Positions 8,785-17,206 of a stretch of 64,000 nucleotides of DNA are shown piece after piece; position 1 is the first letter of the stretch; every line of letters starts with the position of its first letter. The stretch covers positions 1 to 64,000 of the forward strand of contig URAZ01000009.1 of NCBI GenBank assembly GCA_900545925.1. The letters are read 5' to 3'. This DNA is from an uncultured Eubacteriales bacterium (GTDB taxonomy: Bacteria; Bacillota; Clostridia; Oscillospirales; Oscillospiraceae). The position numbers were made by a program, and so were the translations under genes. The notes beneath the pieces were generated by a model, which ran no database searches, was not told where the DNA came from, and was given only the letters and a program-made list of their open reading frames with translations.

Positions 8785-9033
8785 GAGAAAAGGGGCGCTT
8801 GGTTACGTTTGGTGCATTCTGCGGGTGCTACTCAGGCAGGAACCTATTATTTAGTCTCTGCGAACACACATAGTCACCCTACGAGAGTTTTGGTACGCGC
8901 CGCCTGTTACGGTACAACAGATTTGCAAGCAGTTTCCTTTGAATGGCTGCGGTAAATCAGCTTTGCGTTTGAAATTTGCGATGCAGTACGGATTCGCCGA
9001 AAAGCTTCCGCTTTCCGCATCTGCCTGCCGCAC

Positions 9034-11193
9034 TTATTCCGTCCCTCTCTCGACATTATGCACGCCCGAGATGCCGCGCAGTCTTGTGCGGACATTTTCA
9101 AGTTCCGTGAGATTATGCACGCCGAAGCGCAGGCAGACGATGGCGGTGCCGCCGCCGACAGAGCGTGCACTCATTTCACTTGTGCGCAGACGCAAAGACG
9201 TGAGAATTGTTGCAACATCCAGCATCAATCCGTCGCGGTCGTCGGCCTCGATCTCCAACGACGTGGAGAACATCACGTCCGGGGCCTCCGCCCAGGTGAC
9301 TTTGACCCAGCGGCCCTTTTGCGCGGGGTCAAGCGCGGCCCTGGCATTCGGGCAATCCTTCCGGTGAACGGACACACCGTAGCCCTTGGTGATAAAGCCG
9401 ATGATCTCGTCGCCGGGAACCGGCGTGCAGCAGCGGCTGAATTTGATCATGCACGAGCCGATGTCCTCGACAATAACGCCGGAGGAATTGACGGCAGGCG
9501 TCCCCTGCCGCGCCAACGGCTTGGGTGCCAGCGTCCGGGTTGCCTTGGTCAGATCATCGCGGATGCGGCCCACAGCCTTCGCAGCGGTCAGACCGCCGTA
9601 CCCGATGGCGGCATACATATCGTCCAGGCATTCAAAGCTGACCTTTTTGAGAATGACCGGCAGGATCTCGGCGTTCTGCAGAATATCGGGGTCAACGCCG
9701 GCGTGACGCAGTTCGGCCTCAAAGCTGGCCTTGCCGCGCACAATGTTCTCCTCGCGCTTCTCGCGCTTGAACCACTGCTTGATTTTGACGCGCGCCTGAT
9801 TGGACTGACAGATGTTCAGCCAGTCGCGGCTCGGGCCTTTGGCGGACTTCGACGTTAAAATCTCGACGATATCGCCGTTGTGCAGCGGCGCATCGTAGCT
9901 TGCAATGCGGTTATTGACCTTCGCGCCGATCATGGAGTTGCCGACAGCAGAGTGAATGGCGTAGGCAAAGTCGATGGGCGTGGAGCCTGCGGGCAGGGAA
10001 ATGACCTTGCCCTTGGGTGTAAAGACGAAAACCTCGTCGTCGAACATATCGACCTTGAGCGAATGGATATAGTCGTCCGCTTCGACGTCCTGCTGATTTT
10101 CAAGCAGACGCCGCACCCACTCGAACTCCTTCTCCGAACCCTCACCCGCGTGCTGCTTGTATTTCCAGTGCGCCGCGACGCCGTATTCCGCCGTCTGGTG
10201 CATCTCCCATGTGCGGATCTGCACCTCGAACGGGATGCCCTGCGAGCCGATGACGGTCGTGTGCAGGGACTGGTACATGTTGGGCTTCGGCGTGGAGATA
10301 TAGTCCTTGAAGCGGCCCGGAATGGGATTGAACAGGTCGTGGATATGACCGAGAACGTTATAGCAGTCGGCAATATTGTCCACGATCACGCGGAACGCGT
10401 AAAGATCGTACAGTTCGTCGATGGTCTTGTTCTGCGCACGCATCTTGCGGTAGATGGAATAAGTGTGTTTGATGCGGCCATAGATCGACCCGTGGATGCC
10501 GACGGACGCCAGCCGGTCCGTGATCTTCGACTGGATGGCGTTCATGAAGCTGTTGGCACTGTCCTCGTTCTTTTTGAGATAGTCGATGATCTCCTGATAG
10601 CCCTCGGGATCGAGATACTGCAAAGAAGTGTCTTCCAGTTCCCACTTGATTTTCTGCATGCCGAGCCGGTGCGCCAGCGGCGCGTAAACCTCCATCGTCT
10701 CCATGGACTTGGAGATCTGCTTGGCGGGCGTCTGGTATTGCAGCGTCCGGGTATTGTGCAGCCGGTCGGCAATTTTGATGAGGATGACGCGGATGTCCTT
10801 CGACATGGCCATGAACATCTTGCGCAGATTCTCCATCTGCTGCTCTTCCATCGTAGAATACTGCACACGCGTCAGCTTTGTGACGCCCTCGACCAGATTT
10901 GCAACCGTCTCGCCGAACATGCGTGAGATCTCCTCAAAGCTTGCGTCGGTGTCCTCCAGGCAGTCGTGCAGCAGCGCCGCCGTGATCGCGTCGGTGTCGA
11001 GGCCGATCTCAGCCACGATCTCCGCTACAGCAAGCGGATGGATGATATAAGGCTCTCCGGATTTTCGGAGTTGGTTTTTATGCTTTTCATCGGCGTATTC
11101 ATATGCCCGCTGGATAACCTCCAGATCGGTGGAGGGTGCATAACGGGTGATCGCCTGCATCATGGATTCGTAATGCTCTTGTTTGGTTTCCAT
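9034..11193 (-). CDS. relA: bifunctional (p)ppGpp synthetase/hydrolase RelA/SpoT
   Basis: This 719-residue Rel protein makes and degrades the stringent-response alarmone. The order is standard. The HD hydrolase (about residues 45-150) has ALLHDCLEDTD. The synthetase (about 235-350) has RFKDYISTPKPNMYQSLHTT and EVQIRT. The TGS domain (about 390-450) starts VFVFTPKGKVISLPAG. The C-terminus has a conserved-cysteine region with SRCCTPVPGDEI and an ACT domain. Hydrolase residues appear intact, so it should be bifunctional. Its start abuts the recJ stop with no gap, so the two are co-transcribed. Confidence 0.97.
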   Translation of the reverse strand: METKQEHYESMMQAITRYAPSTDLEVIQRAYEYADEKHKNQLRKSGEPYIIHPLAVAEIVAEIGLDTDAITAALLHDCLEDTDASFEEISRMFGETVANLVEGVTKLTRVQYSTMEEQQMENLRKMFMAMSKDIRVILIKIADRLHNTRTLQYQTPAKQISKSMETMEVYAPLAHRLGMQKIKWELEDTSLQYLDPEGYQEIIDYLKKNEDSANSFMNAIQSKITDRLASVGIHGSIYGRIKHTYSIYRKMRAQNKTIDELYDLYAFRVIVDNIADCYNVLGHIHDLFNPIPGRFKDYISTPKPNMYQSLHTTVIGSQGIPFEVQIRTWEMHQTAEYGVAAHWKYKQHAGEGSEKEFEWVRRLLENQQDVEADDYIHSLKVDMFDDEVFVFTPKGKVISLPAGSTPIDFAYAIHSAVGNSMIGAKVNNRIASYDAPLHNGDIVEILTSKSAKGPSRDWLNICQSNQARVKIKQWFKREKREENIVRGKASFEAELRHAGVDPDILQNAEILPVILKKVSFECLDDMYAAIGYGGLTAAKAVGRIRDDLTKATRTLAPKPLARQGTPAVNSSGVIVEDIGSCMIKFSRCCTPVPGDEIIGFITKGYGVSVHRKDCPNARAALDPAQKGRWVKVTWAEAPDVMFSTSLEIEADDRDGLMLDVATILTSLRLRTSEMSARSVGGGTAIVCLRFGVHNLTELENVRTRLRGISGVHNVERGTE

Positions 11194-13263
11194 TCAGGTT
11201 CCTGCCTTCTGCTTTTTCAGATGAATCAAAATCGGGCTTTTCTCAAGATCGACCTTCCGGCCATCCGCGCACAGGCGGATGCACAGCGACTTTGGCCGCT
11301 GCTCCAGCTGCAAAAGCCCCTGCTCTGCCAGTACGTCGAGGCAGATGCGCGTTTTTCCCGCGCTTAAGGAAAGCTTCGCGCAGCGCGAAATTTTACGACT
11401 CAGGCAGCCGAGTTCCTCAGACAAAACGCCGCCCTGTGAAAACGCCGCCAGATACCGCCAGACAGCGACAAAATCCTGCCGCGTGGGAAGCAGGCACTCA
11501 GCCTCGTCGCAGCTGAGTTCGCCGCCCGCCAGATGCTTTTTATAGACCGCGCGGTCATGCCCCTGCGCCTCGCGGAAGGCCTTGTCCGGCCGGATATCCA
11601 CAAGATTCAGCTGCACGGAGCGCACGGAACGGTATTCATTGATCTGCGGCGTAAATGCGATGTCAACCACATCGCCCTGCGCTACGGCAGCGCGCTGCGC
11701 GTTGGTCGAGAAGAAGATCGCGCCCCAGGTATACGCGCCCTTGGAAAGCCGCAGGCGCAGATGCTTGCCGCCGCCGACCTCCGTCAACTCCGTGACATGC
11801 AGTCCCCGCATGCACAAGATCGGACGCGGACAACCTGCGCCGCAGGGCTCCAGATCGCCCAGCGCCTGAATATTCTCGATGGTCAGCAGTTCCGGCGGAA
11901 TTTCGCAGTCGATGGCAAGTGCGGTGCTGCACGCGTCCGATTCCCGGAAACGCGCGCACAGGGCCATCATCTTTTCCCGGAAGGGCGCGATGCTCTCGCG
12001 CCGGATGGTAAAGCCGGCGGCAAGTTCATGCCCGCCGTAGCTTTCGAGTAAGCCGGACAGCTGCTCCAGTGACCGGAACAGATTGAATCCGCCGTAGGAA
12101 CGCGACGAGGCCTTTCCCTTGTCGCCGTCGAGGCAGATCAGGAACGTTGGGCAGCTGTACTCCTCCGCCATGCGGGAGGCCACGATGCCGACAACGCCCT
12201 GGTGCCAGCTTTCATCCGCCAGCACGATTGCCTGCGGCGGGCCGCCGGGCGGGAGCATGGCGACGGCAGACTGATAGATGCTGCTTTCAATCTCCTGCCG
12301 CCTGCGGTTGAGTCGGCAAAGCGTCCCCGCCAGTTCGACCGCGCGCGCAGCGTCGTGCGTCAGGAATAATTCCGTTGCTACGTTGACCTCGCCCATGCGC
12401 CCGGCAGCGTTGATACGCGGGGCCAGCGTATAGCCGATGGTCCCCGCCGTGACGGGTCCTTTCTGCACAGAGCATTCCGCCATCAGGGCCGCAATGCCGA
12501 CGCGGCGCGGGTTTTCCAGCGCCTTTAAGCCTCGTGCGACCATTGTGCGGTTCTCGCCCGTCAGGGGCATAACATCCGCAACCGTGCCGAGGCAGAGGAA
12601 ATCACAGTATTGATCCAAGAGCGTTTCCTGCTCACCCTCAATGGCGGCGGCAAGCTTGAACGCGACGCCGACGCCCGCCATCTCCGTGACCGGCTGCGGC
12701 TGATCTTTGCGGTGCGGATTAACAAGCGCGACGGCCTGCGGCAGTTCGGATTTGCACTCGTGGTGGTCGGTAATGACCAGATCGATGCCAAGTTCCCGGC
12801 ACAGCGCCGCCTCCTGATTGGCCGTAATACCGCAGTCAACCGTTACAATCAGTTCCACGCCCTGTTTTTTGAGGGTATCGATCGCAATAGGGTTCAGCCC
12901 GTAACCCTCTTCGAGCCGGGCGGGGATATAGCTGGTCACATGGCCGCCTCTGCTGCGCAGATATTCCGTCAGCAGACAGGTCGCCGTGATGCCGTCAACG
13001 TCATAATCGCCGAAAACGGCGATATGCTCACGACGGGCCAGCGCCTGCTTGACGCGGGCGGCAGCCTTATCCATGTCCAGAAGGTCAAATGGAGAGGAAA
13101 GCGGGGTGCTGCAGGATAAAAATTCGCGGGCCGCGCCCGCATCCCGATAGCCGCGGCTGCAAAGCAGCGCAGCGGTGATTGGTGAAAAGCCCGCCGCGCA
13201 CAACGCCCTCGCGTCGGCAGGCTCATAAGACGAGATTGTCCAGGTTCCGTACTTCAATTCCAA
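11194..13263 (-). CDS. recJ: single-stranded-DNA-specific exonuclease RecJ
   Basis: RecJ degrades single-stranded DNA 5' to 3' in recombination and repair. The DHH phosphoesterase motifs are present: HIAVFGDYDVDGITATC, VTVDCGIT and VITDHHECKSE. The DHHA1 part follows (APRINAAGRMG), then an OB domain and a C-terminal extension. There is no good ATG start: the open frame runs upstream to 13896 without family similarity. I place the start at TTG 13263 (MELKYGTWTISSYEP) because a promoter ends just before it; TTG 13257 is also possible. This gives 689 residues, usual for long clostridial RecJ. Confidence 0.93.
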   Translation of the reverse strand: MELKYGTWTISSYEPADARALCAAGFSPITAALLCSRGYRDAGAAREFLSCSTPLSSPFDLLDMDKAAARVKQALARREHIAVFGDYDVDGITATCLLTEYLRSRGGHVTSYIPARLEEGYGLNPIAIDTLKKQGVELIVTVDCGITANQEAALCRELGIDLVITDHHECKSELPQAVALVNPHRKDQPQPVTEMAGVGVAFKLAAAIEGEQETLLDQYCDFLCLGTVADVMPLTGENRTMVARGLKALENPRRVGIAALMAECSVQKGPVTAGTIGYTLAPRINAAGRMGEVNVATELFLTHDAARAVELAGTLCRLNRRRQEIESSIYQSAVAMLPPGGPPQAIVLADESWHQGVVGIVASRMAEEYSCPTFLICLDGDKGKASSRSYGGFNLFRSLEQLSGLLESYGGHELAAGFTIRRESIAPFREKMMALCARFRESDACSTALAIDCEIPPELLTIENIQALGDLEPCGAGCPRPILCMRGLHVTELTEVGGGKHLRLRLSKGAYTWGAIFFSTNAQRAAVAQGDVVDIAFTPQINEYRSVRSVQLNLVDIRPDKAFREAQGHDRAVYKKHLAGGELSCDEAECLLPTRQDFVAVWRYLAAFSQGGVLSEELGCLSRKISRCAKLSLSAGKTRICLDVLAEQGLLQLEQRPKSLCIRLCADGRKVDLEKSPILIHLKKQKAGT

Positions 13264-13293
13264 TGCACATCCATTATTTTTTCTTTTTCGGTT

Positions 13294-13322
13294 ATTATAG
13301 CATTTCAAACCGAATATCACAA
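13294..13322 (-). promoter_or_regulatory. sigma-A promoter of recJ-relA
   Basis: On the minus strand, -35 TTGTGA (13322-13317) and -10 TATAAT (13299-13294) are separated by 17 bp. Transcription would begin near 13286, about 20 bases before the proposed TTG start of recJ. This rules out the longer upstream frame as coding from this promoter. Confidence 0.75.
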
Positions 13323-13464
13323 TACAAAATGTGGATACCAACAGCGCAAAGAGCGGATTTTTCATACGGAACCGGCGGTTCCGGCACGCAGGCGCGCTGT
13401 TTTGCTTTTCTTTGTAGTCCGGATGTGATAAAATAGCGGCAATCAAGAAGCTGGAGGATTCGGC

Positions 13465-14328
13465 ATGCAGGAAAAGAAACGGGGCAGAACGCGCAGCCGC
13501 TGGCTGCTTCCGGCGGCGCTGGTGCTGGCTGGAGCGGCATGGTTTGAAAATTTCACGCTCTCGACGAGCACCGTGACCGCAGCCTGCGCGGCGCTGCCGG
13601 AGGCGTTTTCCGGGCTGCGCATCGTGCAGATCTCCGATCTGCACGGCAGACGCTTTGACGCGGAAAGCCGGTATCTGCTGGAGTTGGTACGCCTGCAAAG
13701 CCCGGATCTCATTGCCCTGACCGGCGATTTGGCCGACGAATTCACAGACTTTTCCATGCTCCCGCCGCTGTTGGAGGGCCTGGCAGCACTTGCGCCGACG
13801 TTTTATGTGACAGGCAACCACGAATGGGTGCTCTCGCGCGAAAAGCGCGCAGCGCTCTTTTCCATGCTGGACGCGGCTGGCGTTGTGCGGCTGCAAAACG
13901 AATACAAGCTGCTTGAACGGGGACAGTTCTCCATCGTGCTGGCCGGAGCCGATGACCCGAACGGCCCGTTCGACCAGAAGCGTCCGGCGCAGCTTGTGCG
14001 CGAAATCCGGCAGGCTCGGGGCAAGGACGCGTATATCCTCATGCTCTCACACCGCAACGACGAACTGGATCTGTGGGCAAATATGGGCGTGCAGACCGTC
14101 CTGTGCGGCCACGGCCACGGCGGGATCGTGCGCCTGCCGTTCGTAGGCGCCGTCTTCGGAACGCATCTCGATCTGTTCCCGGACTATACAGCAGGCTTAT
14201 ATCAAAAGGGCCAAACCAGCATGATCGTCAGCCGCGGTCTCGGCGGCAGCCGGAAGCTGCCGCTGCGCATCGGAAACCGCCCGGAGATCGTAACCGTGAT
14301 TTTAAAAACAGATTCCGGAGAGATTTAA
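13465..14328 (+). CDS. membrane-anchored metallophosphoesterase (YkuE-like)
   Basis: This 287-residue protein has one N-terminal membrane helix (about residues 12-30) and a calcineurin-like phosphoesterase domain outside or at the membrane. Metal-binding motifs are QISDLHG, LTGDLADE, VTGNHEW, MLSHRND and GHGHGG, the complete set for a two-metal centre. Family members act on phospholipid or nucleotide-type phosphoesters; the substrate is unknown. It is transcribed divergently from recJ and is followed by its own downstream promoter region. Confidence 0.88.
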   Translation: MQEKKRGRTRSRWLLPAALVLAGAAWFENFTLSTSTVTAACAALPEAFSGLRIVQISDLHGRRFDAESRYLLELVRLQSPDLIALTGDLADEFTDFSMLPPLLEGLAALAPTFYVTGNHEWVLSREKRAALFSMLDAAGVVRLQNEYKLLERGQFSIVLAGADDPNGPFDQKRPAQLVREIRQARGKDAYILMLSHRNDELDLWANMGVQTVLCGHGHGGIVRLPFVGAVFGTHLDLFPDYTAGLYQKGQTSMIVSRGLGGSRKLPLRIGNRPEIVTVILKTDSGEI

Positions 14329-14356
14329 ACTTTTTATAAACAATCGGCCTATGCGC

Positions 14357-14384
14357 TTGTATTTCCTCCGCAGGTTTTTATAAT
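14357..14384 (+). promoter_or_regulatory. promoter of the zinc-ribbon membrane protein gene
   Basis: TTGTAT at 14357-14362 and TATAAT at 14379-14384 are separated by 16 bp. A short CCATC/GATGG hairpin lies between this promoter and the ATG at 14423. Confidence 0.65.
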
Positions 14385-14422
14385 AGACTCCATCAAACGA
14401 TTTGCAGATGGAGTGACAGACT

Positions 14423-14809
14423 ATGTTTCGGAAAATCGGGGACGGACTACGGAAGTTTATGGCGGGGCGCTATGGCTCTGACCGGCTGAACCAGTGTTTG
14501 CTGGGCGCAGCGTTTGTGCTGATTCTCATCAGCGCCATCGGCGGCCGGCGGGTGCAGTGGATGTCCGTGCTGAGTTTTTTGGCCTATATCCCGCTCATCT
14601 GGTCAATCTTCCGCATGTATTCGCGCAACATCGAAGCGCGCCGGCGTGAAAACGCGGCGTTCCTGCGTTTTTTCAGCCGTCTGACGGATAAGCAGTACCG
14701 CTATTTCCGCTGCCCCGGCTGCCGGCAGGTCGTCCGCGTTCCGCGCGGCAAGGGCAAAATTAACATTCGCTGCCCGAAATGCAGCCGCCAGTTCATCAAA
14801 AAGACCTGA
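14423..14809 (+). CDS. small membrane protein with a C-terminal zinc ribbon
   Basis: The 128-residue protein has two membrane helices (about residues 26-40 and 47-63). A charged cytoplasmic part follows, ending in a zinc ribbon built from CPGC and CPKC pairs (about residues 96-120). Its function is unknown. Similar short proteins are common in Clostridia and probably use the ribbon for protein or nucleic-acid contacts. A promoter lies directly upstream. Confidence 0.8.
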   Translation: MFRKIGDGLRKFMAGRYGSDRLNQCLLGAAFVLILISAIGGRRVQWMSVLSFLAYIPLIWSIFRMYSRNIEARRRENAAFLRFFSRLTDKQYRYFRCPGCRQVVRVPRGKGKINIRCPKCSRQFIKKT

Positions 14810-14823
14810 GTGCGAAATTTATC

Positions 14824-14852
14824 TTGCTTTTCCCAGAACCGCCTGTTATAAT
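14824..14852 (+). promoter_or_regulatory. strong promoter in front of the broken tRNA-Ser
   Basis: TTGCTT (14824-14829), a 17-bp spacer and a perfect TATAAT (14847-14852) lie 10 bp before the tRNA remnant. The placement fits a real tRNA promoter, so a working gene once stood here. Confidence 0.75.
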
Positions 14853-14862
14853 ATGCCCGCAC

Positions 14863-14902
14863 GGAGCGGTATCGAAGTGGTTATAACGGCCCTGACTCGA
14901 AA
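14863..14902 (+). pseudogene. 5' half of a tRNA-Ser, cut at the anticodon loop
   Basis: The sequence begins with an acceptor strand GGAGCGG, a serine-type D arm (AAGTGGTTATAACGG) and the 5' anticodon arm ending in loop CTCGAAA (anticodon CGA). After this the sequence is GCATTAGGG. It does not provide the rest of the tRNA: no variable arm, no TTCGA loop and no CCGCTCC acceptor follow before the next gene. The break at the anticodon loop is a known target region for tyrosine-recombinase integration, so this may be an old element junction. Confidence 0.65.
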
Positions 14903-15049
14903 GCATTAGGGATTTATGGAAACTTTTCGCCCGCAAACCCGCATGAATACTGGCTTTTTTGATTTCACATTTTTCGCGTAATCCCGTTTTTCCCTCCTTT
15001 TTTCTCCCCTACTTCCTGAAAACTTCTGGAATGCCAAGGAAAGTTGCGG

Positions 15050-15077
15050 TTGAAAATGAGAGAAAAAGTTGTAAAAT
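15050..15077 (+). promoter_or_regulatory. tRNA-Ser(CGA) promoter
   Basis: TTGAAA (15050-15055), a 16-bp spacer and TAAAAT (15072-15077) lie 13 bp before the tRNA. Confidence 0.7.
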
Positions 15078-15090
15078 AAAGTTGGGATAT

Positions 15091-15178
15091 GGAGAGTTGT
15101 CCGAGTGGTCGAAGGTGCAGCACTCGAAATGCTGTGTGCCGCAAGGCACCTAGGGTTCGAATCCCTAACTCTCCGCCA
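15091..15178 (+). tRNA. tRNA-Ser (CGA anticodon)
   Basis: This is a complete 88-base serine tRNA with an encoded CCA. The acceptor stem GGAGAGT/ACTCTCC is perfect. The anticodon arm is CAGCA-CTCGAAA-TGCTG, reading UCG codons. A long variable arm (TGTGCCGCAAGGCACC) and T arm GGGTTCGAATCCC follow. The integrase gene of the island begins 36 bp beyond it, reading toward the tRNA. Its 3' end is therefore the likely attachment site. Confidence 0.96.
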
Positions 15179-15213
15179 GACAGAGGTAAGCGATTGCTTG
15201 CCTCTGTTTTTCT

Positions 15214-16503
15214 TTATCCGGTTTCCTCCAGATCGTCGTCGCCCGTCGGCAACTCGGACAAATCAGCAGCATTATGGAACAGTCCACTGTTCAGTCGGCT
15301 GGCTGACCGCTGCACAGACTCCGACACCTCAAGATGCGCGTAAAGATTTGCTGTTGTACTATAATCGCTGTGGCCCAGCCATGCCTGAATATCCTTCATA
15401 GCTACGCCGTTGTGAAGCAATAAGCTTGCGCAACTGTGCCGCGTATCGTGAAAGCGGATATGCCGCAAGCCATTCTTCTTCAACAGATTTGAAAACGCTT
15501 CTGTAATGTAGTCTGGTTTGATCAGCTCGCCAATTTCATTGACGTAAACATATCCGAGGTATTTCCGATTGTAGCAATTACCGAACAGGCGCTGATCCTC
15601 CTTTTGCTGCTTGCGAAGCTCCCGCAGTTTCTTCTGAAAAAGCGGAATCAGCGGCAGAGTACGGATGCTGGACGCATTCTTCGCCTTGTCTTTGGCGTAA
15701 ATAACAGTATGTTCTCCTTTTCGTGAATACGTTGTTACCGTGTGCGCTATGGTAAACAGGTTGTTCGCGAAATCGAAGTTCTGCCATTTCAAGCCAACGA
15801 TTTCACTTCGCCGCAGGCCATAAAAGAATCCAAACAGGACAGCCAGCTCCAGACGAGTTCCTTCGGCTGCATGGATACACTCCAGTGCCTCATCCGGCAT
15901 ATAGAAGCTGCCAATGAAACGTTCGGTTTTTGGACGCTGCTTATGTGCTGCGTTACTTAAAATCACTTTGTCTTCAAGTGCCAGTTCCAATGCTGCGTGG
16001 ATGGCAGCGTGATAGTGTGCAACCGTCGTTCCCTTTTTCTGCTTTCGTCCGTGCTCTGGATCGCCCTTTCGTTCATACCTGTAAAACTCACGCAGATGCG
16101 CCGGCTCCAGCTCAGACAGTTTAATGCCGGTTTCTTTGAAATAGGGATAAACGTTGTTTTCGACACAGTTGCAATAGCCGCTGTATGTGACAGGATCGAC
16201 CTCTGTTTCTACATAGGACAGCCATGTGAGCATATAGTCGCAAAAGAGAATGTCAGAGGAAATCTTACCGACTGTCGCGAGCTGTGCATTTTGCTGTGCT
16301 TCCGGTTTTTCACCCGGAAGATTCCCGTACTCATCGTAGGTTGTGCAGAATTCCTCCAGCTTTTTCTCCGCTGCGCGCTTGTTGCCTTTCTTTACAGCAA
16401 TTCCTGTGGAAACCCATTTTGAATAGCGTTTGCCGTCGCTGTGCTTGCAGTTCAAGACGGCGTAATAAGTGTTGTTTTTTTCTCGCAGATGACCCGATAA
16501 CAA
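15214..16503 (-). CDS. int: tyrosine-recombinase integrase of the island
   Basis: This 429-residue integrase has an N-terminal arm-binding region, a core-binding domain (about residues 85-190) and a C-terminal catalytic domain. Catalytic residues are visible: Arg in FYGLRRSEIVGL, His-x-x-Arg in FHDTRHSCASL, His in WLGHSDYS and the nucleophilic Tyr in TTANLYAHL. The start is a TTG at 16503, about 9 bases after AAAGGAG; an ATG nearer that ribosome site is in another frame. It should integrate and excise the island at the adjacent tRNA-Ser together with the excisionase upstream. Confidence 0.93.
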   Translation of the reverse strand: MLSGHLREKNNTYYAVLNCKHSDGKRYSKWVSTGIAVKKGNKRAAEKKLEEFCTTYDEYGNLPGEKPEAQQNAQLATVGKISSDILFCDYMLTWLSYVETEVDPVTYSGYCNCVENNVYPYFKETGIKLSELEPAHLREFYRYERKGDPEHGRKQKKGTTVAHYHAAIHAALELALEDKVILSNAAHKQRPKTERFIGSFYMPDEALECIHAAEGTRLELAVLFGFFYGLRRSEIVGLKWQNFDFANNLFTIAHTVTTYSRKGEHTVIYAKDKAKNASSIRTLPLIPLFQKKLRELRKQQKEDQRLFGNCYNRKYLGYVYVNEIGELIKPDYITEAFSNLLKKNGLRHIRFHDTRHSCASLLLHNGVAMKDIQAWLGHSDYSTTANLYAHLEVSESVQRSASRLNSGLFHNAADLSELPTGDDDLEETG

Positions 16504-16615
16504 ATTTCATTGCTCCTTTCACGAGCCGCAAACTCACCTGCCATTGCCTATATAAAACTTATACGGCAGATGTCCACGATTTTCAACGACATTCCATCAA
16601 ATTCTGCATGAATTC

Positions 16616-16837
16616 TTATTTTGTTTCATGAATTCCCAGATAGCGTAAAATTTCACGCTTGGGGATGCGGAACAGCCGACCAACATTAAGTTTCTTCAAA
16701 TCACCCTTTTTAATCAGACTGTACACAGTTTTCGTGCAAACGCCCAGCAATTCACTGGCTTCCTCTACGGTCAAAACATCCGGGTAGTCCGCGAGACGCT
16801 TCAGCGAGCGCTTGCTGTATGGCGATGTATTTTTCAT
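16616..16837 (-). CDS. xis: excisionase-like helix-turn-helix protein
   Basis: This is a 73-residue MerR/Xis-type DNA-binding protein with VLTVEEASELLGVCTKTVY followed by a wing ending VGRLFRIPKREILRYLG. GGAGG stands 8 bases before the ATG at 16837; the longer frame to 16903 lacks support. Small proteins of this type next to integrases act as directionality factors, bending attachment-site DNA to favour excision. It lies 112 bp upstream of int on the same strand. Confidence 0.85.
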   Translation of the reverse strand: MKNTSPYSKRSLKRLADYPDVLTVEEASELLGVCTKTVYSLIKKGDLKKLNVGRLFRIPKREILRYLGIHETK

Positions 16838-17206
16838 TTTTGATCCTCCCGTTAGTTGGGTTAGCCATCCGGCAGTCCGTTCCTGCGCTCCGGTCAAGAG
16901 CACGTATTGCAGTCGCTGCTGTGCAGCGTTAGGCCGTGGGTACGCTCATGTCGTCGCATACTGTCCGCGGCTGCTGTATCTCCCTGCCAGATGGGTGTTC
17001 GGTTGTCAAGGTGCATTGCTTGAAGGTTCTTACACTAAGAAAATAGGGAGCACTTCGACTTTTTCTGCACAATGATCAAAAATATTTCGAATAAAAATAT
17101 CCGGCCAGAACGTTTGCATTGTGCCGCTGCATCATAATTCACTTGCTATTCCCTGCATTTTCTTCTATAATGAAAACAATATTTCATCTTAGTTCGGAGG
17201 GGTCAT
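16838..17206. other. intergenic region between xis and the ATPase gene
   Basis: About 370 bp hold no convincing gene. The left half is GC-rich and contains short inverted repeats such as GCTGCTGTGCAGC. The right half is AT-rich and contains the promoter of the ATPase gene. It probably carries the divergent control region for integrase/excisionase on one side and the cargo pair on the other. Confidence 0.6.
17143..17171 (+). promoter_or_regulatory. promoter of the AAA ATPase/DUF4276 pair
   Basis: TTGCTA (17143-17148), a 17-bp spacer and a perfect TATAAT (17166-17171) precede the ATG at 17207. A GGAGGGG ribosome site stands 5 bases before the start. Confidence 0.75.

Noticed and set aside
9880..10926. 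348-residue plus-strand frame
   Set aside because: It is the shadow of relA, whose domains are unmistakable on the other strand.
13264..13896. Upstream extension of recJ to a 900-residue protein
   Set aside because: The added part overlaps the divergent phosphoesterase gene and the recJ promoter, and has no RecJ similarity.
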